A stretch of DNA of 64,000 nt from Microbacterium laevaniformans (GTDB taxonomy: Bacteria > Actinomycetota > Actinomycetes > Actinomycetales > Microbacteriaceae): contig NZ_JAFBCE010000001.1 in assembly GCF_016907555.1 (NCBI RefSeq), positions 2,914,001 through 2,978,000 of the forward strand, given 5' to 3'. This document shows positions 53,895 through 64,000 of the stretch, piece after piece (the stretch's first letter is position 1; each line of letters opens with the position of its first letter). Position numbers and translations under genes: made by a program. Under the pieces are notes generated by a model. The model did no database searches, was not told the origin of the DNA, and was given only the letters and a program-made list of their open reading frames with translations.

Positions 53895-55037
53895 GTGAAG
53901 TTCCACGTGAATCGCGATGTTTTCAGCGAGGCCGTGTCGTTCGTTGTCAAGCTCCTGCCGCAGCGCAACCCGCAGCCGATCCTGGCCGGTGTGCTGATCG
54001 AAGCATCCGAAGATGGCCTGTCGCTCGCGGCTTTCGACTACGAAGCGTCGGCGCGTACGACCATCGAAGCGACGGTCGATGAGCCCGGCACGATCCTCGT
54101 GCATGGACGACTGCTGTCGGAGATCGCCAGCCGTCTGCCCAACGCGCCGATCCAGATCGAGGTCGGCGAGGACGACGGCATCGTGCTCACGTGCGGATCC
54201 GCACGATTCACGCTCGCGTCGATGCCCGTGCAGGAGTACCCGGCGATTCCCGAGGTCTCCGGTGAGTCGGGACTCGTCCCGGCGGAGGACTTCGCCACCG
54301 CGATCGCCCAGGTGGCCTTCGCCGCGTCCCGTGACGACGTCACCCCGGTTCTCACCGGTGTCCAGCTCGAGGTGGCCGGCAACGAGCTCAGCCTCGTGGC
54401 GACCGACCGCTATCGCGTCGCACTGCGCGACGTGAAGTTCGACGGCGGCGGTGTCGCGAGCGAGGAATCGACGACAGCGCTGGTTCCCGCGCGCACTCTC
54501 ACCGAAGTCGGAAAGACGTTCGCGCACTCCGGTGACATTCAGATCGCCTTCTCGGGATCCGGAGATCGCGAGATCATCGCTTTCACCGCGGGCAACAAGA
54601 CCGTGACCTCGCTGCTGATCAAGGGCAACTTCCCGCCGGTGCGCCGCCTGTTCCCCGAGCAGACCGACCACTACGCGGTCGTCAACACCGCTGAGCTGGC
54701 CGAAGCCGTGCGTCGCGTCGCCCTCGTCCTGGATCGCTCGGCCCCGCTGCGTTTCACGTTCACCGAAGACGGCGTCTCGATGGACGCGTCGGGCACCGAG
54801 CAGGCGCGCGCGACCGAGTCGGTCGATGCGACCCTCACCGGTGAGGACGTGACGCTGGGACTGAACCCGCAGTACCTCCTCGAAGCCCTCGGCGCGGTCA
54901 AGAGCGAGTTCGCGCGCATCACCTTCACCTCCAGCGACAACGCCAACAAGCTCAGCCCGGTGCTGATCACCCCGCAGACGTCGGGGACGCCGGAGAGCTT
55001 CAAGTACCTGCTGCAGCCGAACCTGCTGCTGCGCTGA
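53895..55037 (+). CDS. dnaN: DNA polymerase III sliding clamp, beta subunit
   Basis: 380 residues, preceded by AAGGGAGCGCC. MKFHVNRDVFSEAVSFVVKL, GVLIEASEDGLSLAAFDYEA, LVATDRYRVALRDV and the C-terminal end QPNLLLR. The clamp tethers polymerases and partner proteins. First of dnaN-recF-dciA. Confidence 0.98.
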   Translation: MKFHVNRDVFSEAVSFVVKLLPQRNPQPILAGVLIEASEDGLSLAAFDYEASARTTIEATVDEPGTILVHGRLLSEIASRLPNAPIQIEVGEDDGIVLTCGSARFTLASMPVQEYPAIPEVSGESGLVPAEDFATAIAQVAFAASRDDVTPVLTGVQLEVAGNELSLVATDRYRVALRDVKFDGGGVASEESTTALVPARTLTEVGKTFAHSGDIQIAFSGSGDREIIAFTAGNKTVTSLLIKGNFPPVRRLFPEQTDHYAVVNTAELAEAVRRVALVLDRSAPLRFTFTEDGVSMDASGTEQARATESVDATLTGEDVTLGLNPQYLLEALGAVKSEFARITFTSSDNANKLSPVLITPQTSGTPESFKYLLQPNLLLR

Positions 55038-55098
55038 TCGGCTTCCGCCGGCTCGAGCGGGGCCCCGAAGCGTCGGCACCGCCGAATAGGCTGGGTCG

Positions 55099-56307
55099 GT
55101 GATCGTGGAGCAGCTCAGCCTCGTCGACTTCCGCAACTATGCGGCCGCCGACGTCTCGCTGGATGCCGGCGCCAATGTCTTCGTCGGCCGCAACGGTCAG
55201 GGCAAGACAAACCTCGCCGAAGCGATCGGGTTCTTCGCCACACTGGGATCGCATCGGGTGTCGCAGGATGCTCCCATGGTGCGCGACGGAGCGGACGCGG
55301 CGATCGTGCGCATGCGGCTCGCGTATGGCGAGCGGCGAGTGATGCTCGAGGCGCAGGTGAACAGAACCGGCAGCAACAAGGCGCGCGTCAACGGCTCGCC
55401 GGTGAGGACGTCGGAGCTTCCGCGATACGCCCAGGTCGTCCTGTTCGCACCCGAGGATCTTCAGATCGTCCGATCCGACCCGTCTGCGCGGCGTCGTTTC
55501 GCCGATCAGCTGCTCATTCAGCGCGCACCGCGCATGGCGGGAGTGCTGTCGGACTACGATCGGGTGCTCAAGCAGCGGACGGCACTGCTGAAGTCCGCGC
55601 GTGCGCGCGGCATCCGCGGGGAGGGCCTGTCGACCCTGGAGGTCTGGGACGACAAGCTCGTCCAGCTCGGCACCGACGTGATCCGCGCACGACTCGCCCT
55701 CGTCGACGACCTGGCCGGCCCCGTCTCGCGGGCGTACACGGCGATCGCCGGAGCCGACCATCGCCCGGAGATGGAATGGATGCTCTCGATCGGCGGAACC
55801 GACCCCGACGACGACGCTGTCGAGGCCGTCGACGGTGCGCCATCGTCCCTGCGCGGACTCGGCGCCGAGGACATCCAGCGCATCTTCCGCGAGCAGCTCG
55901 TCGTGATGCGGGCATCCGAGCTGGAACGAGGGCTGACGCTGGTGGGCCCGCATCGCGATGACCTGCTGCTGCGTGTGCGCGGTCTGCCGGTGAAGGGCTA
56001 CGCGTCGCACGGCGAATCGTGGTCGGTCGCGCTCGCACTGCGTCTCGCCTCGGCCGAACTGCTCCGCGCGCAGTCCCAGCTGGGCGATCCGGTGCTGATT
56101 CTCGACGACGTGTTCGCCGAACTCGACGCCGACCGCCGTTCGCGCTTGGCAGGCCTCGTCGAAGGCTACGAGCAGGTGGTCGTCACGGCCGCCGTCGAGG
56201 AGGATGTGCCCGCCGCGCTGCGCGCGCGGACGGTGTGCGTCGTCGCCGGCACGATCGTGGCCGCCGACGCCGACGGCGACGGTGATGCGGAGGTCGACGA
56301 TGAGTGA
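55099..56307 (+). CDS. recF: Recombination mediator RecF
   Basis: 402 residues from GTG 55099. TAGGCT (55087-55092) ends 6 bases before the start, so it may have its own leaderless promoter. Walker A GRNGQGKTNLAEAI, signature LVGPHRDDLLLRVRG, Walker B PVLILDDVFAELDADRR. Loads RecA at gaps. Overlaps dciA by 8 bases. Confidence 0.97.
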   Translation: MIVEQLSLVDFRNYAAADVSLDAGANVFVGRNGQGKTNLAEAIGFFATLGSHRVSQDAPMVRDGADAAIVRMRLAYGERRVMLEAQVNRTGSNKARVNGSPVRTSELPRYAQVVLFAPEDLQIVRSDPSARRRFADQLLIQRAPRMAGVLSDYDRVLKQRTALLKSARARGIRGEGLSTLEVWDDKLVQLGTDVIRARLALVDDLAGPVSRAYTAIAGADHRPEMEWMLSIGGTDPDDDAVEAVDGAPSSLRGLGAEDIQRIFREQLVVMRASELERGLTLVGPHRDDLLLRVRGLPVKGYASHGESWSVALALRLASAELLRAQSQLGDPVLILDDVFAELDADRRSRLAGLVEGYEQVVVTAAVEEDVPAALRARTVCVVAGTIVAADADGDGDAEVDDE

Positions 56308-56785
56308 CGAGATCCCGGAGACGATCGGCACGTATCTGCGCCTGCGCGGCCTGGAGCCGTCCCCCCGTACGGCGCGTCGCCGCAAGAAGCGCGCCCTCGA
56401 TGACGACGACAAGCAACCATTCGCTCCCGGTCGCGATCCCAAGGGCGTCGCGGACGTGCTGTCCGATCTCACCCGTCAGTCCGGATGGGACGCGCAGCTG
56501 GCGCGGGAGGATCTCGTCCTGCAGTGGACGGATGTCGCCGGCGAGGAGACGGCCCGCCACGCGCATCCGGTCGCCCTCGCCGATGGGCTTCTGACCGTGC
56601 AGTGCGACTCGACGGCCTGGGCGAAGAACCTCCAGTTGATGCGCGCGGAGATCGTGACGCAGCTGATGAGGCGGTTCCCGGATGCCGGGGTGCAGAATGT
56701 CCGATTCGTGGGACCGGACGTCCCCTCATGGAAATGGGGCCCCAGAGCCGTTCCAGGGCGGGGTCCTCGCGATACCTACGGTTGA
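56300..56785 (+). CDS. dciA: DUF721 protein, DciA-like helicase loader
   Basis: 161 residues from ATG 56300. DUF721 core: VLQWTDVAGEETARHAHPVA, LTVQCDSTAWAKNLQLMRAE, then the C-terminal region WKWGPRAVPGRGPRDTYG typical of actinobacterial DciA. It helps load DnaB onto the origin, linking oriC to the dnaB gene at the left of the window. Confidence 0.9.
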   Translation: MSDEIPETIGTYLRLRGLEPSPRTARRRKKRALDDDDKQPFAPGRDPKGVADVLSDLTRQSGWDAQLAREDLVLQWTDVAGEETARHAHPVALADGLLTVQCDSTAWAKNLQLMRAEIVTQLMRRFPDAGVQNVRFVGPDVPSWKWGPRAVPGRGPRDTYG

Positions 56786-56862
56786 AGAGGGTCCGGGGGC
56801 ATCCGGAACGATTTCAGGGCGCCACAGGGGCCTTCTCCGGACTTTCGGCAGCCGTGTGGGGG

Positions 56863-56868
56863 TAGAAT
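56863..56868 (+). promoter_or_regulatory. Putative gyrB -10 element
   Basis: TAGAAT lies 40 bases before the gyrB start with an AGGAGCG ribosome-binding site between. A -35 is not clear. Confidence 0.45.
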
Positions 56869-56881
56869 GAGACGTCTCTGA

Positions 56882-58948
<2,067 letters not shown>

Positions 58949-59002
58949 TCCATTCCATTCACCTGCAGCGGTAGCACGGCAGCCCCGTGAGAACGAGAAG
59001 AC

Positions 59003-61579
59003 ATGACTGACGAAGAACGCCCCGACCCGACCGCCGGCCACAACCACGGCAACATCGACCAGGTCGATCTCCAGGTCGAGATGCAGCGCAGCTACCTCGA
59101 CTACGCGATGAGCGTCATCGTCGGCCGCGCGCTGCCGCGCGTCGAAGACGGTCTGAAGCCGGTGCACCGGCGCGTCATCTATGGGATGTATGACGGCGGG
59201 TACCGTCCCGACAAGAGCTTCAACAAGTGCGCCCGCGTCGTCGGCGAGGTCATGGGCCAGTACCACCCGCACGGTGACAGCGCGATCTACGACGCGCTCG
59301 TGCGCCTCGTGCAGCCGTGGTCGCTGCGCTACCCGCTGGCCGACGGTCAGGGAAACTTCGGATCCCCGGGCAACCAGGGTGCGGCCGCGCCGCGGTACAC
59401 CGAAACGAAGATGGCCGCGCTGGCGATGGAGATGGTCCGCGACATCGACGAGGACACCGTCGACTTCGAGGACAACTACGACGGCAAGACCCAGGAGCCC
59501 GTCGTCCTGCCCTCGCGCTTCCCGAACCTGCTGGTCAACGGCTCGGTCGGCATCGCGGTCGGCATGGCCACCAACATCCCGCCTCACAACCTGCGGGAGG
59601 TCGCCGACGGAGCGCTGTGGGCGCTGGAGAACCCGGATGCCACCCGCGAGGAGCTGCTCGAGGCGCTCATGGGCCGCATCCACGGTCCCGACTTCCCGAC
59701 GGGCGCCCAGATCCTGGGCACGAAGGGCATCCGCGAGGCTCAGCGCACCGGCCGCGGCTCGATCACGATGCGTGCCGTCGTGAACGTCGAGGAGATCCAG
59801 GGCCGCACGTGCCTGGTGATCACTGAGCTCCCCTACCAGGTGAACCCCGACAACGTCGCGCTGAAGATCCGCGACCTCGCCCGCGACGGTCGCATCACCG
59901 GCATCGCCGACATCCGCGACGAGACGAGCGACCGCACGGGCCAGCGCCTCGTCATCGTCCTGAAGCGGGATGCCGTCGCCAAGGTCGTCCTGAACAACCT
60001 GTACAAGCACACGCAGCTGCAGGAGAACTTCGGCGCCAACATGCTGGCGATCGTGGACGGTGTGCCACGCACCCTGGCCCTCGACGGCTTCATCTCCTAC
60101 TGGATCGACCATCAGGTCGAGGTCATCGTGCGGCGCACGCGCTTCCGTCTGCGCAAGGCCGAAGAGCGCATGCACATCCTGCGCGCGTACCTCAAGGCGC
60201 TCGATGCGCTGGACGAGGTCATCGCACTCATCCGCCGCTCGCCCACGGTCGACGAGGCGCGCGAGGGTCTGAAGTCGCTGCTCGCGATCGACGATGTGCA
60301 GGCCGATGCGATCCTCGCGATGCAGCTGCGCCGCCTGGCGGCGCTCGAGCGTCAGAAGATCATCGACGAGGCCACCGAGCTGGAGGCGCAGATCGCCGAT
60401 CTGAACGACATCCTCGTCACGCCGGGTCGTCAGCGCACGATCATCGCCGCAGAGCTCACGGGCATCGTGGACAAGTTCGGCGACGAGCGGCGCACGACGA
60501 TCCTGCACGGCTTCGATGGCGACATGTCGATGGAAGACCTCATCCCCGAAGAGGAGATGGTCATCACCGTCACCCGCGATGGGTACATCAAGCGCACACG
60601 CAGTGACAACTACCGTTCGCAGCACCGCGGCGGCAAGGGTGTCAAGGGCGCCCAGCTGCGGGCGGACGATGTGGTCGAGCATTTCTTCGTGACGACCACG
60701 CACCACTGGCTGCTGTTCTTCACCACGAAGGGTCGCGTCTACCGGTCCAAGGCGTACGAGGTGCCCGAGGCCGGCCGCGATGCGAAGGGTCAGCACGTCG
60801 CGAACCTGCTGGCGCTGCAGCCGGGTGAGGAGATCGCGCAGATCCTGGACATCCGCGACTACAAGGTCGCGCAGTACCTGGTGCTGGCCACCCGCGACGG
60901 CAAGATCAAGAAGACCTTCCTCAGCGAGTACGACACCAACCGTCAGGGCGGGATCATCGCGATCCGCCTGCGCGGGCAGGACGAGGAGGACGGCGACGAG
61001 GTCGTCAGCGCGCTGCTCGTGGACGACACCGACGACATCCTGCTCATCTCGCGCCAGGGCATGTCGCTGCGGTTCACCGCGACCGACGAGTCGCTGCGCC
61101 CCATGGGACGCTCGACGGAGGGTGTGAAGGGGATGTCGTTCCGTGAGGGCGATACGCTCCTGTCGGCATCCGTCGCGAAGGACGATGCCTACGTATTCGT
61201 CGTGACCGAAGGCGGGTACGCCAAGCGCACCGCTGTCGACCAGTACCGCCTCCAGGGACGTGGCGGACTGGGCATCAAGGTCGCCAAGCTGAACGAGGAT
61301 CGGGGCGACCTGGCGGGCGGTCTGATCGTCGGTGAGGACGACGAGGTCTTGGTGGTTCTTGCCAGCGGCAAGGTGGTACGCTCTGCCGTGGCCGAGGTGC
61401 CTGCGAAGGGTCGCGACACCATGGGAGTGGTCTTCGCCCGTCCCGACGACGACGATCGCATCCTCGCGATTGCACGGAACTCGGAGCGAGCGCTCCGAGC
61501 GGAGCAGGACCCGGCCGAGACCACCGACGCCGAAGACTCCCCCGCTTCGCGCCCCGAAGGAAGTGACACCGACGCATGA
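59003..61579 (+). CDS. gyrA: DNA gyrase subunit A
   Basis: 858 residues. Catalytic Tyr in [12 protein letters not shown], quinolone-region [18 protein letters not shown], and C-terminal beta-pinwheel with GyrA box [10 protein letters not shown]. In the quinolone region, Ser83/Asp87 (E. coli numbering) are Ser and Asp, the drug-sensitive type. Ends with a short acidic/Pro tail and overlaps the next gene by 4 bases. Confidence 0.99.
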   Translation: MTDEERPDPTAGHNHGNIDQVDLQVEMQRSYLDYAMSVIVGRALPRVEDGLKPVHRRVIYGMYDGGYRPDKSFNKCARVVGEVMGQYHPHGDSAIYDALVRLVQPWSLRYPLADGQGNFGSPGNQGAAAPRYTETKMAALAMEMVRDIDEDTVDFEDNYDGKTQEPVVLPSRFPNLLVNGSVGIAVGMATNIPPHNLREVADGALWALENPDATREELLEALMGRIHGPDFPTGAQILGTKGIREAQRTGRGSITMRAVVNVEEIQGRTCLVITELPYQVNPDNVALKIRDLARDGRITGIADIRDETSDRTGQRLVIVLKRDAVAKVVLNNLYKHTQLQENFGANMLAIVDGVPRTLALDGFISYWIDHQVEVIVRRTRFRLRKAEERMHILRAYLKALDALDEVIALIRRSPTVDEAREGLKSLLAIDDVQADAILAMQLRRLAALERQKIIDEATELEAQIADLNDILVTPGRQRTIIAAELTGIVDKFGDERRTTILHGFDGDMSMEDLIPEEEMVITVTRDGYIKRTRSDNYRSQHRGGKGVKGAQLRADDVVEHFFVTTTHHWLLFFTTKGRVYRSKAYEVPEAGRDAKGQHVANLLALQPGEEIAQILDIRDYKVAQYLVLATRDGKIKKTFLSEYDTNRQGGIIAIRLRGQDEEDGDEVVSALLVDDTDDILLISRQGMSLRFTATDESLRPMGRSTEGVKGMSFREGDTLLSASVAKDDAYVFVVTEGGYAKRTAVDQYRLQGRGGLGIKVAKLNEDRGDLAGGLIVGEDDEVLVVLASGKVVRSAVAEVPAKGRDTMGVVFARPDDDDRILAIARNSERALRAEQDPAETTDAEDSPASRPEGSDTDA

Positions 61580-61977
61580 GCACGGTAGCCGACAAGCTCG
61601 CCAAGAAGTCATCCAGTAAGACCAGCGCCAAGCAGGTGCGTCTGCGCCTCGTGTACGTGGACTTCTGGTCCGCCGTGAAGCTGTCCTTCCTCGCCGCGGT
61701 CGCCATCGCGATCGTCACCGTGGTGGCCAGCTTCCTGATCTACACGGTGCTCAGCACGACGGGACTGATCGGCAAGCTCGACGACCTTTTCAAGGCGTTC
61801 GACGACAACTTCAAGTTGAGCGATGTGATCAACCTCGCACAGGTCATGGCGTTCTCCTCGGTGGTGGCCATCCTGAACCTGATCGTGATCACGGTGCTGG
61901 GTGCCGTCGTCGCCGGGATCTACAACCTGATGGTCAAGGTGACCGGCGGACTGCTCGTCGGCTTCACATCCAACTGA
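61576..61977 (+). CDS. DUF3566 membrane protein
   Basis: 133 residues, ATG overlapping the gyrA stop. [20 protein letters not shown], two membrane segments ([41 protein letters not shown]) and the characteristic C-terminus [15 protein letters not shown]. Conserved after gyrA in actinobacteria; function unknown. Confidence 0.92.
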   Translation: MSTVADKLAKKSSSKTSAKQVRLRLVYVDFWSAVKLSFLAAVAIAIVTVVASFLIYTVLSTTGLIGKLDDLFKAFDDNFKLSDVINLAQVMAFSSVVAILNLIVITVLGAVVAGIYNLMVKVTGGLLVGFTSN

Positions 61978-61982
61978 CCGAT

Positions 61983-62011
61983 TTTTTGTTTGCCCGCTCG
62001 TCGGGTAAAGT
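61983..62011 (+). promoter_or_regulatory. Putative tRNA promoter
   Basis: TTTTTG (61983-61988) and TAAAGT (62006-62011) are 17 bases apart, placed 35 bases before tRNA-Ile. The -35 is poor. Confidence 0.35.
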
Positions 62012-62046
62012 CTTGGAGGTTGACGGCGGCAACGCCGCCTCCGGAC

Positions 62047-62123
62047 GGGGCTATAGCTCAGGCGGTTAGAGCGCTTCACTGATAATGAAGAGGTCCCAGG
62101 TTCAAGTCCTGGTAGCCCCACCA
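62047..62123 (+). tRNA. tRNA-Ile (GAT)
   Basis: Acceptor GGGGCTA pairs with TAGCCCC; anticodon arm CTTCA-CTGATAA-TGAAG gives GAT; T loop TTCAAGT. CCA is encoded at 62121-62123. Confidence 0.97.
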
Positions 62124-62134
62124 AACACCCGTCC

Positions 62135-62207
62135 GGGGCCTTAGCTCAGTTGGTAGAGCGCCTGCTTTGCAAGCAGGATGTCAGGAGTTCGAATCTCCTA
62201 GGCTCCA
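62135..62207 (+). tRNA. tRNA-Ala (TGC)
   Basis: Acceptor GGGGCCT pairs with AGGCTCC (one G-U); anticodon arm CCTGC-TTTGCAA-GCAGG gives TGC; T loop TTCGAAT. The discriminator A is followed by CAG, so CCA must be added by the Cca enzyme. It lies 11 bases after tRNA-Ile, a pair commonly beside gyrA in actinobacteria. Confidence 0.97.
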
Positions 62208-62344
62208 CAGTTTTTCTCGCGACACCATCGCTTCACCGATGGACCTGCTGGGCATGCTCACCTCTCTGCACGGCGTCGCGACCGGCCCGTCGTCCGCCGC
62301 GGGGTCGTGGGCGGTCTTCCGCGTGGAGGGGGCATACTCGCAGC

Positions 62345-62635
62345 ATGCGGTTCGAAACGACGCACTTCCAGCAGGGAAACAACACCGGCATCATGGTTCC
62401 CCCCGGCCTCGCCGGCGGTGACGCGATCGAGGTCACCCTCGAGCTCGACACGGCACCGCGGACGGTCGAGGTCCCGGACGATCTCGCCGTCGCCTTGGAC
62501 GATGCGGGGATCCGCGCGCGCTTCGACGCGCTCGCTCCCAGCGCGCGCAAGGCGCACGTCACGAACGTCGTCTCGGCCAAGTCAGATGAGACCCGCACGC
62601 GACGCATCGCCGCGATCGTCGCGATGCTCGCCTGA
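62345..62635 (+). CDS. Short YdeI/OmdA-family protein
   Basis: 96 residues from ATG 62345. The second half (EVPDDLAVALDDAGIRARFD; ALAPSARKAHVTNVVSAKSD; ETRTRRIAAIVAML) matches the OmdA/YdeI motif of bacteriocin-protection proteins. The usual N-terminal DUF1905 beta domain (about 90 residues) is reduced to a short end (IMVPPGLAGGDAIEVTLELD), so the protein is a short form. Start uncertain; no strong ribosome-binding site. Confidence 0.75.
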   Translation: MRFETTHFQQGNNTGIMVPPGLAGGDAIEVTLELDTAPRTVEVPDDLAVALDDAGIRARFDALAPSARKAHVTNVVSAKSDETRTRRIAAIVAMLA

Positions 62636-62649
62636 GCGGCGGCGCAGCC

Positions 62650-63495
62650 TCAGTCCTTCGTGCGCGCGAAGCGCCGTCGGGTCTCGGCATCCGCGACGTA
62701 GACGACGAGCTGCAGATCGAGGTGGTCGGAAGGACGCAGCTGGTGGTGCTCGAACACGAGCCGGCCGAGCTCGGGATGACGGAACACGCGCTCGCGTGAG
62801 ACGAAACCGCCGACGCCGTGCTCGTTCCAGCGGGTGTCGAAGTCGACGCTCGCCGCGCGGAGCCGAGAGATGAGGTCGCGGTAGCGGGGATCACTCAGGC
62901 GCGGTCCGGCCTCCGCCCGGAACTCGGCGAGGAAGCGCCGGCTCGTGTCGTCCCAATCGTCCAGCAGCGAGCGCACGGACGGGTCGGTGAAGACGAGCCA
63001 CAGCAGGTTGCGGTTCTCCCCCGCGGTCGTGGCGACCCCGGGGTACAGCCGCTTGTACGCCTTGTTCCATCCGGCGATCCCCCAATCCGGGGCGAGCGCG
63101 TAGGCGGGATGCTCGTCGAGCGCATCGAGGAAGCGCTGTACCTGAGCGGGGGCGATGTCCACGGCATCCGCCCGCGTGGCCGGCCGCGGTGCGAGACCGA
63201 CGAGACTCAGCACATAGTCGTGCTCTGCGTCGGTCAGCCGCAGCGTCGTCGCGACCGCATCCAAGACCTGCCGCGAGGGGTTGATGTCGCGCCCCTGCTC
63301 GAGCCAGGTGTACCAGGTGACGCTCACACCCGACAGGTACGAGACTTCCTCGCGCCGCAGGCCCACGGCACGACCGCGGCCAGCCGGCGGCAATCCGTAG
63401 GCGGTGCGGTCGAGGCGCTCACGCTGGCGGCGCAGGAACGAACCGAGCTCCTGCCGCTGCTGACGGCCGTCGTCGCGGGCGTTGTCGTCAGTCAC
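62650..63495 (-). CDS. XRE regulator with MmyB-type ligand domain
   Basis: 281 residues from GTG 63495; TAGGTT lies 6 bases upstream, predicting a leaderless mRNA. N-terminal HTH (GLRREEVSYLSGVSVTWYTW, LEQGRDINPSRQVLDAVATT) and MmyB ligand-binding PAS-like region (HPAYALAPDWGIAGWNKAYK; LLWLVFTDPSVRSLLDDWDD; FEHHQLRPSDHLDLQLVVYV). Family members bind fatty-acid-like ligands and often control a neighbouring oxidoreductase. Here the divergent neighbour is ilvD. Confidence 0.93.
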   Translation of the reverse strand: MTDDNARDDGRQQRQELGSFLRRQRERLDRTAYGLPPAGRGRAVGLRREEVSYLSGVSVTWYTWLEQGRDINPSRQVLDAVATTLRLTDAEHDYVLSLVGLAPRPATRADAVDIAPAQVQRFLDALDEHPAYALAPDWGIAGWNKAYKRLYPGVATTAGENRNLLWLVFTDPSVRSLLDDWDDTSRRFLAEFRAEAGPRLSDPRYRDLISRLRAASVDFDTRWNEHGVGGFVSRERVFRHPELGRLVFEHHQLRPSDHLDLQLVVYVADAETRRRFARTKD

Positions 63496-63503
63496 TCCAC
63501 AAA

Positions 63504-63524
63504 CCTAGTACTGCCACTACTAGG
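63504..63524. promoter_or_regulatory. Operator between MmyB regulator and ilvD
   Basis: CCTAGTA (63504-63510) and TACTAGG (63518-63524) are exact inverted copies with a 7-base spacer. The left half overlaps the -10 of the regulator gene, fitting autorepression. Effect on ilvD is possible but 48 bases away. Confidence 0.65.
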
Positions 63525-63571
63525 AGCAACGCAGACTTCCGGAGGTGCGCCCCGGCATCCAGAGTGGAATC

Positions 63572-64000
63572 ATGCCCACCCCCCTGCGTTCCCGCACCGT
63601 CACGCACGGCCGCAACGCCGCCGGTGCCCGTGCCCTGTTCCGCGCCGCCGGCGTCAATGCGGCCGACTTCGGCAAGCCGATGATCGCCGTCGCCAACAGC
63701 TTCACCGAGTTCGTGCCCGGCCACACGCACCTGCAGCCGGTGGGTCGCATCGTCTCCGACGCCATCACCGCGGCCGGCGGCATCCCGCGCGAGTTCAACA
63801 CGATCGCCGTCGACGACGGCATCGCCATGGGCCACGGCGGCATGCTGTACTCGCTGCCCTCGCGTGATCTCATCGCCGACTCCGTCGAATACATGGTCAA
63901 CGCGCACCAGGCCGACGCGCTGGTGTGCATCTCCAACTGCGACAAGATCACCCCCGGCATGCTCATGGCGGCCCTGCGCCTGAACATCCCGACCGTCTTC
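63572..64000 (+). CDS. ilvD: Dihydroxy-acid dehydratase, N-terminal part
   Basis: 143 residues visible from ATG 63572, cut by the window end. [60 protein letters not shown] and [20 protein letters not shown] (iron-sulfur cluster Cys) are typical of IlvD. Converts 2,3-dihydroxy-isovalerate to 2-ketoisovalerate in branched amino-acid synthesis. Confidence 0.95.
   Translation, partial: MPTPLRSRTVTHGRNAAGARALFRAAGVNAADFGKPMIAVANSFTEFVPGHTHLQPVGRIVSDAITAAGGIPREFNTIAVDDGIAMGHGGMLYSLPSRDLIADSVEYMVNAHQADALVCISNCDKITPGMLMAALRLNIPTVF

Noticed and set aside
53885..53910. parS-like sequence at the dnaN start (TTCCACGTGAATC)
   Set aside because: Several mismatches from the consensus and fixed by the MKFHVNR coding sequence of dnaN.
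62047..62207. tRNA pair as an integration site of a mobile element
   Set aside because: The following genes look like ordinary backbone, with no integrase and no tRNA 3'-end duplication seen in the window.

Overview
The window is high-GC actinobacterial DNA, most likely the replication-origin region of a Microbacterium-like member of the Microbacteriaceae. This is inferred from gene order and sequence style: the DUF6049-murJ-trxB-trxA-parB-parA-rsmG-khpB-yidC-yidD-rnpA-rpmH-dnaA-dnaN-recF-dciA-gyrB-gyrA-DUF3566-tRNA-Ile-tRNA-Ala series, frequent GTG starts, leaderless promoters, and dense use of the heptamer GGATGCC/GGCATCC. No database search was possible.

Region 1 (1-10089) is the right part of a Tn7-like transposon. 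Its core is a tightly overlapping operon tnsA-tnsB-tnsC-tniQ (9453 down to 3028). A divergent winged-helix gene lies outside tnsA. The end carries three direct-repeat TnsB-type sites (10020-10090), and its last base lies next to the dnaB stop codon. Inside the element is cargo: a small ribbon-helix-helix-like protein, a lipoprotein, an XRE regulator with a perfect 9-bp inverted-repeat operator, and the start of what looks like a BREX anti-phage locus (brxA and brxB, the latter cut by the window edge). The left end of the element lies outside the window.

Region 2 (10091-18915) holds the replication and ribosomal genes dnaB and rpsF-ssb-rpsR-rplI on the minus strand. Between them sit two plus-strand genes for secreted, membrane-anchored repeat proteins, one with five chaplin-like repeats. 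A cluster of DnaA boxes precedes dnaB. An MFS exporter and a membrane protein follow.

Region 3 (18916-39674) is metabolic and regulatory. It has a dipeptide/oligopeptide ABC importer operon, an orphan truncated response-regulator-like protein, an ABC-2 exporter with its two-component system, an aldehyde dehydrogenase/DUF779 pair with a nearby GAF regulator, a divergent MarR/EamA pair with a double operator, 4-alpha-glucanotransferase, CCA-adding enzyme and a methyltransferase. Several intergenic gaps carry nested hairpins whose arm sequence changes from locus to locus while the layout stays the same.

Region 4 (39831-64000) is the origin core. A cell-envelope module (DUF6049, MurJ), thioredoxin genes and the ParAB segregation genes come first. 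A gene-free kilobase with six parS sites and a 26-bp perfect palindrome runs up to rsmG. The membrane-insertion/RNase P cluster, dnaA, oriC (about 53540-53894), dnaN-recF-dciA and gyrB-gyrA-DUF3566 follow. Two tRNA genes, a short OmdA-like gene, an MmyB-type regulator with an operator facing ilvD, and the start of ilvD (cut by the window edge) complete the window.
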